Assembly (NCBI GenBank): GCA_045655005.1
Contig: JAZOOJ010000019.1
Coordinates: 105,729 to 169,728 of the forward strand
DNA: 64,000 nucleotides
From: UMGS1908 sp045655005
GTDB taxonomy: Bacteria > Bacillota > Clostridia > Christensenellales > UBA1242
Reading direction: 5' to 3'
Within the stretch, counting starts at the first letter, position 1. Each line of letters begins with the position of its first letter. The translations under genes and the position numbers were made by a program. The notes below the pieces were generated by a model. That model was not told the origin of the DNA, made no database searches, and saw only the letters and a program-made list of their open reading frames with translations. Below are positions 54,460 through 62,804 of this stretch, in pieces.

Positions 54460-57309
54460 ATGAAATTGATAAGTTTTATGAACAACTTAATATTTAAATT
54501 CAACAGCCAGCACTTGCTTAAAAATGGTGCTGGCAAGGCTCACAGCGACTTGTTTAGTTTATCGAGCGAGAGTGTTGGATTTTTTCAAACAATTTTGAAT
54601 TCTATTGCTGATACTTTTGCTGATGTTACAAATTTTTTACTTAGAATACTTTACAGACTTGTTTATTTTATCGTAATGCTTGCTTTGAACATTATGGACT
54701 TTTTAATGGTTATTGTAACAGAGCTTTCGGGTAAAGCACAATCTTTTGACCTTTCAACGGCGAATTCGAATCTTGAAAGTTCAGATATAATTTTTAAATT
54801 CTTCTTTAATTCGCTTACGATGAAGATTTTAAAAAGAGTATTTATTTACTCAATACTTTTACTTATCATCATTTCAATTATTGCAATTGTCAAAAATGAA
54901 TGGGCAAGGGCTACTGACGAAAAAGCAAGAGATGCAAAGCAGATTATTGTAAAAAGTTTGAAAAGTTTATTTATGATGTTTGTAATTCCATTTTTCTGTA
55001 TCGTCGGAATTGTCTTTTCTAATGTACTACTGACCTCTGCATTGAATGCAATAAGTGGGGATAGAGATAATTTCAGTGTTGGCTCGATTATTTTTATGTC
55101 GGGGACATACAATGCAAACTGGTATCGGGTGTATGCAGATAATAATGATAAAATCCCAATATTGTTTGATTTTAATGGTGGATTTTATAACGCCGACAAT
55201 GGGACGGCAGATAATGGAAATTATTTTGATGTAGAAGACGAGATTAATGCATTAAAAAACAATAGTTACCTAACAAGTGGATATAGTACCTATTCAATGT
55301 TTCAAAAGCAGGCGTATTTTACATTTAATGAAGTTCCTGAAAATAGTTCTTATTATGCGTTCTATGATGGCGACTTTATTAAAACTAATCGAATAGAGTA
55401 TTATGTAATGGCGGACTTTGTTGACTATGCTATGGAAACCGGACAAGAGTATTATATAAAGAATGTCGAAGATGTTTATAACACGGCCTATGATGCAGTT
55501 GTTGCATCAGAAAGAGCGGGGGCTTGTTTGTATCCATATATTGCAGAAGGCGAAGAATCTCCTGATGATCCATACTATAAATATTTTGAAGAAATCTTTA
55601 ATAACATTTCGGTTTATAGTGATGAAGTTGATGATGATGGCAAGAATGTACAACTTCCAGTATATAGCGCGGGAGAAGATGGTCAAATAGGTTTAAATTA
55701 CGACCGAAAAGATTCTGAGTATTTCTCCTTTAAAGTTTATTATGATGGTACACTTTTAAATGCTTGCGGTGATGTCGAGGTTGAAAGCGAAGAAGTCGCA
55801 GTAGATGGGGAAATCAAAGAAGTTTATAAAGATAAGGCAATTGAATATCAAGCACTTTCGGGTGCAGATGACGAAGCTTATGGTGCTAAATATGTTTATT
55901 GTTATAAAGTTTCGGTTCCAATAAGCGAGGACGGAAGCCAAAAGACTACTATTTATGTGCCTATCTTGCAACATTCAAGCAATAATACATTCTTTAATTT
56001 TGAAAGTGAGTATTTGGCAGATGTCACAATTGGTCGACCTTATGAATCAATGTTTTTGGCAAGAGGGGCGTTTAATGTATCGGGCTATCCAACAGCGATA
56101 AAAGAGGCCGGTTCAGACATTGTGTTTTATCGTCACGATGCCGAACAAAAAAGTTATTTTAAGGTAAAACCGCAGTCAAGTTATACCGAAACTGATGATA
56201 ATGGAAATGAAACGGTAATTGAGGCTGAGGGAGACTTCTTTTCAAAGGTTCTTGGGTTTGACCAATCAAAGGTTCAAATGGGGCTTGACATAAAAGGTAA
56301 GTCAATGCCAGTATTTTCAAAGTCTGTTTTAAATATAACAACATTAAACAAAGGTCAATTTAAACTTAATTACAGTTTTGTGAATACACGACTTACTCTT
56401 GGAAATGTTTATGATTTATTGAATATTAACTTTGTAATTTTGGCAATTGCTTGTTTGCAATTAATGAGTACATTGTTCTATATCATATTTGCACTAATGC
56501 GAAGGCTTCTTGAACTGACGGTATTTTGGTTTACCTATCCTGCGTGGCTGGTTAAATTTCCACTTGAATCAACAGATAGTGTGCTGGAAACCAATGGTAT
56601 GTGGAGAGCAAACTTTATTGACAGAGTGCTTGCAGTTTATACAACTTATATCGGTTTAGCGTTTTTCTTCACATTGGTGCCAATTGTGGTGGAAATAGAC
56701 TTTGCCGGCTCGATTATTAATTCGATTAACTCAAGCAATTTGTATTGGTTTAACTATTTGCCACCGACTTTGATTTCTTGGGTTATCAGAACGATGTTTA
56801 TCTTAGTGTTATTTACTATGATGTCAAGCATTAATCAAATCATTGATGATTTTGCAAGTGGCGGAAGGCTTTCAGGATTTGGTGCTGATCAAGGTAAAGA
56901 AGTATTTAAAAATATTAAAGGGAATGTTAAAGGAGGGTTTGAAACATTTAGCATTAGGGCTAATCTAAAGAATGCAAAGGAAACAATTAAAAACACGGCT
57001 CACGATGCGACAATGTTTATTCCTGGTGTTGGATTCTTAGATACAGGTGTCACTGCTGTCAGAAATAAGGTGAACGATGTTCAAGCGAAGCGTGCTATTG
57101 ACGCACTTGTTTCTTCTGACCATACAAGAGGTGCAACTGATGCAAGCGTTACAACAGACATTGATTCGATGAAGAGAGTTATGGATGGATATGATGTGAC
57201 TAGTCGAGGTAAAACAACACACGTTGACGGCTTTAAAGATAAATCTAAAAAGATTGAAGAAAGTGCAGATAAGCGTGGAAGACTTCATATCAAACCTCCA
57301 AAGAAATAA
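54460..57309 (+). CDS. VirB6-like polytopic protein C (949 aa)
   Basis: The smallest of the three paralogues. N-terminal membrane block lies at about 45-195, with YRVYADNNDKIPILFDF at about 220. An inserted domain of about 430 residues holds YYVMADFVDYAMET near 310 and ARGAFNVSGYPTAIKE near 533. QFKLNYSFVNT precedes the C-terminal membrane block (about 650-790). The last 160 residues are basic (KKSKKIEESADKRGRLHIKPPKK-like end). It starts 30 bases after gene B with GGTGAG as ribosome site, and ends the operon. Its length is near the upper end of ordinary VirB6-like proteins of Gram-positive systems. Confidence 0.72.
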   Translation: MKLISFMNNLIFKFNSQHLLKNGAGKAHSDLFSLSSESVGFFQTILNSIADTFADVTNFLLRILYRLVYFIVMLALNIMDFLMVIVTELSGKAQSFDLSTANSNLESSDIIFKFFFNSLTMKILKRVFIYSILLLIIISIIAIVKNEWARATDEKARDAKQIIVKSLKSLFMMFVIPFFCIVGIVFSNVLLTSALNAISGDRDNFSVGSIIFMSGTYNANWYRVYADNNDKIPILFDFNGGFYNADNGTADNGNYFDVEDEINALKNNSYLTSGYSTYSMFQKQAYFTFNEVPENSSYYAFYDGDFIKTNRIEYYVMADFVDYAMETGQEYYIKNVEDVYNTAYDAVVASERAGACLYPYIAEGEESPDDPYYKYFEEIFNNISVYSDEVDDDGKNVQLPVYSAGEDGQIGLNYDRKDSEYFSFKVYYDGTLLNACGDVEVESEEVAVDGEIKEVYKDKAIEYQALSGADDEAYGAKYVYCYKVSVPISEDGSQKTTIYVPILQHSSNNTFFNFESEYLADVTIGRPYESMFLARGAFNVSGYPTAIKEAGSDIVFYRHDAEQKSYFKVKPQSSYTETDDNGNETVIEAEGDFFSKVLGFDQSKVQMGLDIKGKSMPVFSKSVLNITTLNKGQFKLNYSFVNTRLTLGNVYDLLNINFVILAIACLQLMSTLFYIIFALMRRLLELTVFWFTYPAWLVKFPLESTDSVLETNGMWRANFIDRVLAVYTTYIGLAFFFTLVPIVVEIDFAGSIINSINSSNLYWFNYLPPTLISWVIRTMFILVLFTMMSSINQIIDDFASGGRLSGFGADQGKEVFKNIKGNVKGGFETFSIRANLKNAKETIKNTAHDATMFIPGVGFLDTGVTAVRNKVNDVQAKRAIDALVSSDHTRGATDASVTTDIDSMKRVMDGYDVTSRGKTTHVDGFKDKSKKIEESADKRGRLHIKPPKK

Positions 57310-57311
57310 CA

Positions 57312-57338
57312 AAAGAGCAGATATTTTATCTGCTCTTT
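57312..57338 (+). terminator. terminator of the secretion operon
   Basis: The 12-bp perfect stem AAAGAGCAGATA/TATCTGCTCTTT has a 3-base loop and a modest T-rich tail. Confidence 0.7.
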
Positions 57339-57570
57339 CATTATTGTGTTTTGAAGTAAAGATTATGAACTGTTGCAATATTTTCATATTGCACTTTAAG
57401 TATACACTGCAAAAATTATAAATCAAATTTTTGTGTCAAAATTAATTAAAAACTTTTTATAAACTCAAAACAAAATATTTTATTATGTTAAAACAAGATG
57501 CTTATGGTATAATATAACGTATATTACATAAAAATCTTATTGATAAAAATAAAAAAATTTTAAACAGGTA
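57339..57570. other. AT-rich gap with nothing identified
   Basis: I see no gene or RNA structure here. A TATAAT at 57508 lacks a convincing -35. Confidence 0.6.
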
Positions 57571-57601
57571 TTGACTCTATAGTTTACTATAATGTTATAC
57601 T
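57571..57601 (+). promoter_or_regulatory. MerR-type promoter with operator dyad
   Basis: TTGACT, 19-bp spacer, TATACT. Inside the spacer is the perfect dyad TATAGT-TT-ACTATA (57578-57591). A 19-20 bp spacer with a central dyad is the hallmark of promoters remodelled by MerR-family activators, so the downstream merR-like gene is probably autoregulated. Confidence 0.75.
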
Positions 57602-57623
57602 GCAAGCACGAAAGGAGAAAGTT

Positions 57624-58646
57624 ATGATAAAAATTGGTGAGTTAGCTAATATTACTGGAATTTCAATTCAAACGATACGCTATTATGAAAGTGAGGGGTT
57701 GATTAGTCCTGTTGAGGTTGACCGTTGGACCAATTATCGTTATTACGATGAAGGTAGCATCGTTAGATTAAGCGAAATTGCTTATTTAAAAGATTTAGGC
57801 TTTTCTTTGAAAGAAATAAAAAATTTAAGCGAAGAAGTCATTAAAGAAAAAATTGCACAAGTTAAATTCAATATAAAAAAACTTAGTGAAAACATCAAAG
57901 AACTTTCTACCATTCGTAAAGAAAATGGAGGGTTTTTTATGAAAAATTTTGTTAATGATGTAAGAGTTATTGGTAAATGGAAAAGGATGGGGGTTGTTAA
58001 AACTAAAGAAAACTTTAATGTTGGATGCTATGAAGAAGATGATATATTTGATTTTGAAAATATTTATTTTCTTCCAAACGGCAAAAGATATTGGGTTTTC
58101 AGTTGGACAAAAGATGTCTTGTTTTTAAGTGAAAGAGATTTAGACAGGGCTATGCCTTATGAAATTATTGACGGCAAGCTTTTCATTGGTGTTGTTGACT
58201 TTAAAACTAATACTGTTGACAACTATGCAGTTTATGAAAAAGTTGATGATAAACATTATACAAAAGATGAAATCGCAATCAAAGATAATACAAACATTCC
58301 ATTTATTATCGACGAAAAAGTTGTAGGCTTTTGGGATTGTGTTGATTATGTGCACGAGTTTGACGAGTTTAAAGTAGGGCAAAAGTTTTGGGAAGATAAT
58401 TTACTTTTCTCAAAATATATTTTTGAAAACGATGGGAAACTTTTTGTTGGCTATAATGGCGATGACTTATTGTATCCAATTAATTGGAGCAAAGATGTAG
58501 TTATAAATAAAAAAGTAAGTACGGTAAGTGAATATACTATTAAAGAGATAAACAACGAGACCATTATGTTTATTGAATGGAAATCCGGAGATTATACCTT
58601 TGGTGGTGAAGTTTATGGGTATTATGTATTTAAAAAGAGAAAATAA
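57624..58646 (+). CDS. MerR-family transcriptional regulator with lipocalin-like sensor domains
   Basis: 340 residues. Residues 1-70 form the MerR winged helix (MIKIGELANITGISIQTIRY, RYYDEG, LKDLGFSLKEI). A helix leads to two repeated beta domains: VIGKWKRMGVV...WVFSWTKDV and VVGFWDCVDYV...INWSKDV, ending in MFIEWKSGDYTFGG. Each pair (an x-GxW strand and a W-T/S-K-D strand) resembles the lipocalin-like repeats found in Bacillota BlaR1/M56-type proteins. Ligand is unknown. AAAGGAG ribosome site. The promoter carries its likely own operator. Confidence 0.85.
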   Translation: MIKIGELANITGISIQTIRYYESEGLISPVEVDRWTNYRYYDEGSIVRLSEIAYLKDLGFSLKEIKNLSEEVIKEKIAQVKFNIKKLSENIKELSTIRKENGGFFMKNFVNDVRVIGKWKRMGVVKTKENFNVGCYEEDDIFDFENIYFLPNGKRYWVFSWTKDVLFLSERDLDRAMPYEIIDGKLFIGVVDFKTNTVDNYAVYEKVDDKHYTKDEIAIKDNTNIPFIIDEKVVGFWDCVDYVHEFDEFKVGQKFWEDNLLFSKYIFENDGKLFVGYNGDDLLYPINWSKDVVINKKVSTVSEYTIKEINNETIMFIEWKSGDYTFGGEVYGYYVFKKRK

Positions 58647-58672
58647 TAAATAGAATATGGGGGAAAAAGATT

Positions 58673-59338
58673 GTGGACTTAAAATATAGGGCATTAAATC
58701 CAAGAAATTATGAAGATATTATAAAGTATATTAAACTTGTAAAAGCATTAGGTATGTATTGTAATGATTACAATGATTATATTGATGATGAATTTATAAA
58801 GTGGGCTAGATTTCATATGGGGGCTGTTGAAGTTGTTAACGCACAATATCAAGGGAAACAGTTGCCGGATTTGGAAGAGTTTGCAGATGAGTTTGTGTTT
58901 GTGTGTGAAGATGGTGACAAGTTTATTGGTTATGTTGAGGTGTGTTCATACCATATTGAAAACGGCGATAGGCCTGATGATGATATTGGGATTTTGCACG
59001 AGATTTTCGTTCTTGATGAGTATAGAAATGGATTTATAGCCTATACATTGTTGCAATTGGCAGTAAGCAAATTACAAAACAAAGGGAAAATAAGAGCGAT
59101 TTGTAACGTTCAAGAAGATAATCCAAACAGATTTTTGCATTTTGCCATGGCAGATAATAATGTAATTAAAAGTGAAGCGTGTCAAAGAGGTGATGGAAGT
59201 GTTACAACTGATTATACATTGTTGGTAGAACTAGAAAAGTTGAAAAATACATCATTTAAAGAATTGGTAATGAAAACAGTACAACTTCAAAAAAATAATA
59301 ATGATAAACATTTAATTATTGATAACTATTGTGAATAA
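58673..59338 (+). CDS. GNAT-family N-acetyltransferase
   Basis: 221 residues from GTG at 58673, 8 bases after GGGGGAA. The GNAT core includes EFVFVCEDGDKFIGYVEVC and ILHEIFVLDEYRNGFIAYTLLQLAVSKLQ, which has the strand 4-helix 3 acetyl-CoA site in degenerate form (no clean Q/RxxGxG/A). The substrate is unknown. It starts 26 bases after the MerR-like gene and is probably co-transcribed, so it may be a target of that regulator. Confidence 0.75.
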   Translation: MDLKYRALNPRNYEDIIKYIKLVKALGMYCNDYNDYIDDEFIKWARFHMGAVEVVNAQYQGKQLPDLEEFADEFVFVCEDGDKFIGYVEVCSYHIENGDRPDDDIGILHEIFVLDEYRNGFIAYTLLQLAVSKLQNKGKIRAICNVQEDNPNRFLHFAMADNNVIKSEACQRGDGSVTTDYTLLVELEKLKNTSFKELVMKTVQLQKNNNDKHLIIDNYCE

Positions 59339-59368
59339 AAACGTGCACACAACATAGAATGTGTATAT

Positions 59369-59403
59369 AAAAAAGAATTAGAGTGTTAGTCTAATTCTTT
59401 TTT
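59369..59403. terminator. bidirectional intrinsic terminator
   Basis: A 14-bp perfect stem (AAGAATTAGA/TCTAATTCTT core) with A- and T-tracts and a 7-base loop, between convergent genes. Confidence 0.85.
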
Positions 59404-59425
59404 TGTCTTGTGTTGAAGTAATTAA

Positions 59426-60334
59426 CTACGCTTTGAAAAGCGACATACATTCCTTTACATATTCGGTAATTTGTTTTGATGCATAGCCTAAAATTTTTCG
59501 TGGGTCAAATTGGGTTGGATTGTTTGCTAAGAATTCACGAATGGCACCAGCAAAGCAAATTCTCAAATCTGTGTCGCAGTTAATTTTAACGATTGGCGAG
59601 TTGATTGACATCTGTCTTATGGCATCGGTTGGGATCCCTTGGGCTTTGTCGATTTGTCCGCCATATGCTTTAAATTTATCTACCAACTTTTTGTCTACTC
59701 TGCTTGCTCCATGGCACACAAGAGGGAAGGACGGAAGTTCTTTATCTAATTCTTCTAAGATATCAAAACGGATTTTTGGTTCGGTTGCTCCCTTGTTTGC
59801 CCCGTGGGCTGTTCCAATGCTTACAGCAAGGCTTGTAATTCCTGTGCGTTCAACAAACTCTTTTGCTTTTTTAGGGTCTGTAAAATGCGAAACCGCAGAC
59901 ACCTGTTCGTCTTCAACTCCAATAATTTCGCCAAGTTCAGATTCGACAGATACGTTATGTTTCTTTGCATATTCTACAACTTCTTTTGTGCCATTAATGT
60001 TTTCTTCAAAAGATAATCCACTTAGGTCAATCATAACTGACGAAAATCCTGCGTCAATTGCTTTTTTGCAGACATCAATAGATTTTCCGTGGTCTAGGTG
60101 TAGGGCTATTTTTGATGGGCTTTTATCAGCCATTGTTTTAACCATTGCAACAAGTTCTTCGTAACCTGCATATTTGCAAGCAGATTCACTTGCTTGCAAG
60201 ATTACAGGCATTTGCATTTCTTCGCTTGCTTTAATAATTGCTTGTGCGAACTCCAAATTTGAAATATTAAATGCTCCGATTGCATAGTTATTTTTCCTTG
60301 CGTCTTGAAGCATTTCGTCGGTATTACAATACAT
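59426..60334 (-). CDS. fba: class II fructose-1,6-bisphosphate aldolase
   Basis: 302 residues, normal for the GatY/FbaA group. Zinc and substrate motifs are LHLDHGK near 78, ESELGEIIG near 131, GTAHGANKG near 178, VCHGASR near 205 and KINCDTDLR near 248. It cleaves fructose-1,6-bisphosphate into dihydroxyacetone phosphate and glyceraldehyde-3-phosphate in glycolysis and works in reverse in gluconeogenesis. AAGGAG ribosome site. It is a single-gene unit near gap. Confidence 0.95.
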   Translation of the reverse strand: MYCNTDEMLQDARKNNYAIGAFNISNLEFAQAIIKASEEMQMPVILQASESACKYAGYEELVAMVKTMADKSPSKIALHLDHGKSIDVCKKAIDAGFSSVMIDLSGLSFEENINGTKEVVEYAKKHNVSVESELGEIIGVEDEQVSAVSHFTDPKKAKEFVERTGITSLAVSIGTAHGANKGATEPKIRFDILEELDKELPSFPLVCHGASRVDKKLVDKFKAYGGQIDKAQGIPTDAIRQMSINSPIVKINCDTDLRICFAGAIREFLANNPTQFDPRKILGYASKQITEYVKECMSLFKA

Positions 60335-60369
60335 ATTTTTTATTCTCCTTGATAATTATTTCGTATATA

Positions 60370-60399
60370 ATTATAAGACTTTCAAAAGATATTTGGCAA
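60370..60399 (-). promoter_or_regulatory. promoter of fba
   Basis: Minus strand: TTGCCA, 18-bp spacer, TATAAT. Confidence 0.65.
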
Positions 60400-60500
60400 C
60401 TTATTTTAGTGGTTTTTAATATATTGAGGGTTTTAAAAGTACATAAAGGAATTATTGTTGACAAAATAATCCGTTGAGTTTTTAAATTAAATACATATAA

Positions 60501-60611
60501 TTTGATGCAAAATGTATTGTTGTTGTTGGCGTAACAGCGAAGTCTAATCAAAGGGCGATAAAATACTTGTCGGGTGCCGATGTTGTCAAAAATGCGGTAA
60601 ATATGGCTTAA
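60501..60611 (+). pseudogene. possible C-terminal gene remnant
   Basis: A 36-codon frame between two stops, with no start or ribosome site, ends in TAA. Its residues (for example CIVVVGVTAKSNQRAIKYLS) have a protein-like alternating pattern and the bases are less AT-rich than the flanks. It could be a decayed gene end; no family is assigned. Confidence 0.3.
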
Positions 60612-60770
60612 ATATGTAGTCGGTCAAAATGATTTTTCTGTTTTTTAAGAGATTTGAGTTGTTTTTAATTGTGATTGAAAATGTGAAAAAATAGTGGTTT
60701 TTTATAAAAAATTAACAGATTTTAAAATTTGTTGATAAATATAAATTTTGCGACAGGCTAAAAATATTCG

Positions 60771-60800
60771 TTGCCTATCAAAGATGTGTTGTGATATAAT
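60771..60800 (+). promoter_or_regulatory. promoter of the 219-aa gene
   Basis: TTGCCT, 18-bp spacer, TATAAT. Confidence 0.65.
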
Positions 60801-60839
60801 TAATGTGTACACAAAAACTATTTTTAGGAGAGTTTCGCT

Positions 60840-61499
60840 ATGGACGGAATTGAAATTTTACATAAATTAAAAGAAGTTGGCTACAAACCAGAAAATGCTA
60901 AGGAAGAAGAATTTATCTATAATTTGAAAGAAAATGGATTTGTCTTTTTCGATAGGGCGAACAATTTGTTTAAACTTCAACCAGAAACAAAAATTGAAGA
61001 TGGGGCATATGATGTAACGCTTACACTAGACGCAAAAATACAAAGTCTTGCATTGTTTGCATTAAATAACAATTTCAGACCAAGTCTTGAAAGGGTGGTT
61101 AAAAATCCAAATGTACAACTTAATTATTTGGGACTTATGGACGAAATTGATTGGGATAAAATTTTAGGTGACCACAAACTTGGCGAAGAAGTTGATTGTG
61201 TGGTTGTCGGCTATGCAAAAAGCCCAGAGAATGAAGCCTATCAAGTTGAACTCCCTGCATCAATCAAATCGCTTCAATATTGTAAGAATAAAAGAGCCTC
61301 AAATCCATGTTTGACTGTTGCTTTGTCTAAAAAAGGCAAAGAAAGAGATAGTGCTCTTTTGGAATTCTCTCCGGTAAGACGCACGCTAATCAAAATGCGT
61401 CTTGGAGTTAGGACATCACAAGGGGTGTTCTTTGAAAAAGAGCAGTTGTCAAATTCTAAATTGACTATGAAAATTAATAAGGCAGAGTTTTATAGTTAA
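60840..61499 (+). CDS. hypothetical protein (219 aa)
   Basis: Unrecognised soluble protein, mixed alpha/beta. A helical N-terminus (GIEILHKLKEVGYKPENAKEEE) is followed by beta strands (YDVTLTLDAKIQSLALFAL, VDCVVVGYAKS) and a basic C-terminal third (SPVRRTLIKMRLGVRTS). There is no membrane span or catalytic signature. It has its own promoter and a GGAG ribosome site. It precedes the GAPDH gene, which has a separate promoter. Confidence 0.75.
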   Translation: MDGIEILHKLKEVGYKPENAKEEEFIYNLKENGFVFFDRANNLFKLQPETKIEDGAYDVTLTLDAKIQSLALFALNNNFRPSLERVVKNPNVQLNYLGLMDEIDWDKILGDHKLGEEVDCVVVGYAKSPENEAYQVELPASIKSLQYCKNKRASNPCLTVALSKKGKERDSALLEFSPVRRTLIKMRLGVRTSQGVFFEKEQLSNSKLTMKINKAEFYS

Positions 61500-61545
61500 T
61501 AGTAGTGTGCAAAGAAAGATTTATTCTTTCGACAGCTTAATTTAG

Positions 61546-61574
61546 TTGATAAAATCTGAAAAAAGGTTTATCAT
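61546..61574 (+). promoter_or_regulatory. promoter of gap
   Basis: TTGATA, 17-bp spacer, TATCAT. Confidence 0.5.
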
Positions 61575-61611
61575 AATATTGTTACAATTAAATTTTGGAG
61601 GTAATTTATTA

Positions 61612-62625
61612 ATGGCTAAGATTAAAGTCGGCATTAATGGCTTTGGAAGAATTGGAAGACTTGTGCTTCGTGCTTCTATTAAAAACAACACAAATGTTGA
61701 AATTGTGGGTGTAAATGACCCATTTTTAACACCAGACTACGCAGCGTATATGGTGAAATATGATTCAATTCACGGACACTTCGACGGCACAGTTGAAGCG
61801 GGTGAAGATTGCATTATCGTAAACGGCAAAAAGATTATGTTCTATTCTGAACGTGAACCAGAACTTATTCCTTGGGCTAAGTGCGGTGCTGAATATATCG
61901 CAGAAGCAACTGGAAAGTTCACAAGCCTTGATGATGCTTCAAGACACTTTAAAGCAGGTGCTAAGAAGGTTGTTATTACCGCTCCTGGCAAAAACGGAGT
62001 GCCTGTGTTTGTTATGGGTGTTAATGAAAATGAATATAATTCATCAATGAATGTTGTTTCTAACGCAAGTTGTACAACAAACTGCTTGGCTCCACTTGCA
62101 AAAGTTATTAACGATAACTTTGGTATTGAAGAAGGCTTGATGACAACTGTTCACTCTACAACCGCTACTCAACTTACTGTTGATGGTTCAAGCAAAAAGG
62201 ATTGGAGAGGTGGACGTGCTGCAAGCGGAAACATTATTCCATCATCTACTGGTGCTGCAAAGATGGTTGGTGAAGTTATTCCAACACTTAAAGGCAAACT
62301 TACTGGTATGAGTTTCAGAGTTCCAACTCTTGATGTATCAGTTGTTGACTTGACTGTAAGATTAAAGAAGAGCACAACTTATGATGAAATTAAGGCTGTT
62401 GTTAAAAAGGCAAGCGAAACAACATTAAAAAACATTATTGGTTACACCGAAGATGCTGTTGTTTCATCTGACTTTATCGGTGAGGTTTGCACATCGGTAT
62501 TTGACGCAAATGCTGGAATTATGCTTAACCCTAACTTTGTAAAACTTGTTGCTTGGTATGACAATGAATGGGGATATTCTTGCAAGGTTGTAGATTTAAT
62601 CGAACATATGGCAAAGACTAAGTAA
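61612..62625 (+). CDS. gap: glyceraldehyde-3-phosphate dehydrogenase
   Basis: 337 residues from ATG at 61612 (MAKIKVGINGFGRIGR), 10 bases after GGAGG; the longer frame from 61546 is rejected. NAD-binding GFGRIGR, catalytic SNASCTTNCLAP with the active Cys, and the C-terminal WYDNEWGYS are all intact. It oxidises glyceraldehyde-3-phosphate to 1,3-bisphosphoglycerate with NAD and phosphate. With fba nearby, it is one of two glycolytic genes in this region, but each has its own promoter. Codons are more biased toward a few preferred choices, as in highly expressed genes. Confidence 0.98.
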   Translation: MAKIKVGINGFGRIGRLVLRASIKNNTNVEIVGVNDPFLTPDYAAYMVKYDSIHGHFDGTVEAGEDCIIVNGKKIMFYSEREPELIPWAKCGAEYIAEATGKFTSLDDASRHFKAGAKKVVITAPGKNGVPVFVMGVNENEYNSSMNVVSNASCTTNCLAPLAKVINDNFGIEEGLMTTVHSTTATQLTVDGSSKKDWRGGRAASGNIIPSSTGAAKMVGEVIPTLKGKLTGMSFRVPTLDVSVVDLTVRLKKSTTYDEIKAVVKKASETTLKNIIGYTEDAVVSSDFIGEVCTSVFDANAGIMLNPNFVKLVAWYDNEWGYSCKVVDLIEHMAKTK

Positions 62626-62667
62626 TTTTTGTTGGTGTTAATACCTATTTAAAATTGTTAAACAAAT

Positions 62668-62700
62668 GAAGGGCTATGGAGAAATCTTTAGCCTTTTTTT
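62668..62700 (+). terminator. terminator of gap
   Basis: The stem AAGGGCTA/TAGCCTTT (imperfect) is followed by seven T. Confidence 0.7.
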
Positions 62701-62745
62701 GTGTTGAAATCAGGTGTAAATATGGGTTGTTTATGTGGAAAAATA

Positions 62746-62774
62746 TTGACAAAATGTGATAAATGTGATATAAT
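62746..62774 (+). promoter_or_regulatory. consensus sigma-A promoter
   Basis: TTGACA, 17-bp spacer, TATAAT: both hexamers match the consensus exactly, the only such case I found in the window. Confidence 0.85.
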
Positions 62775-62804
62775 TTATTCAATAAAAAAAAGGAGATGTG
62801 TTGT

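Larger units (their letters stand above)
60335..60839. other. 505-base intergenic region
   Basis: It contains the fba promoter (minus), a short coding-like remnant (60501-60611) and the promoter of the next plus-strand gene. Nothing else is clear in 60612-60770. Confidence 0.7.

Noticed and set aside
32373..57309. Integrated conjugative element with ends in the window
   Set aside because: No integrase, relaxase, tRNA-end duplication or matching direct repeats seen at either side of the cluster.
59520..60164. 214-residue plus-strand frame opposite fba
   Set aside because: Antisense shadow of a conserved aldolase gene.
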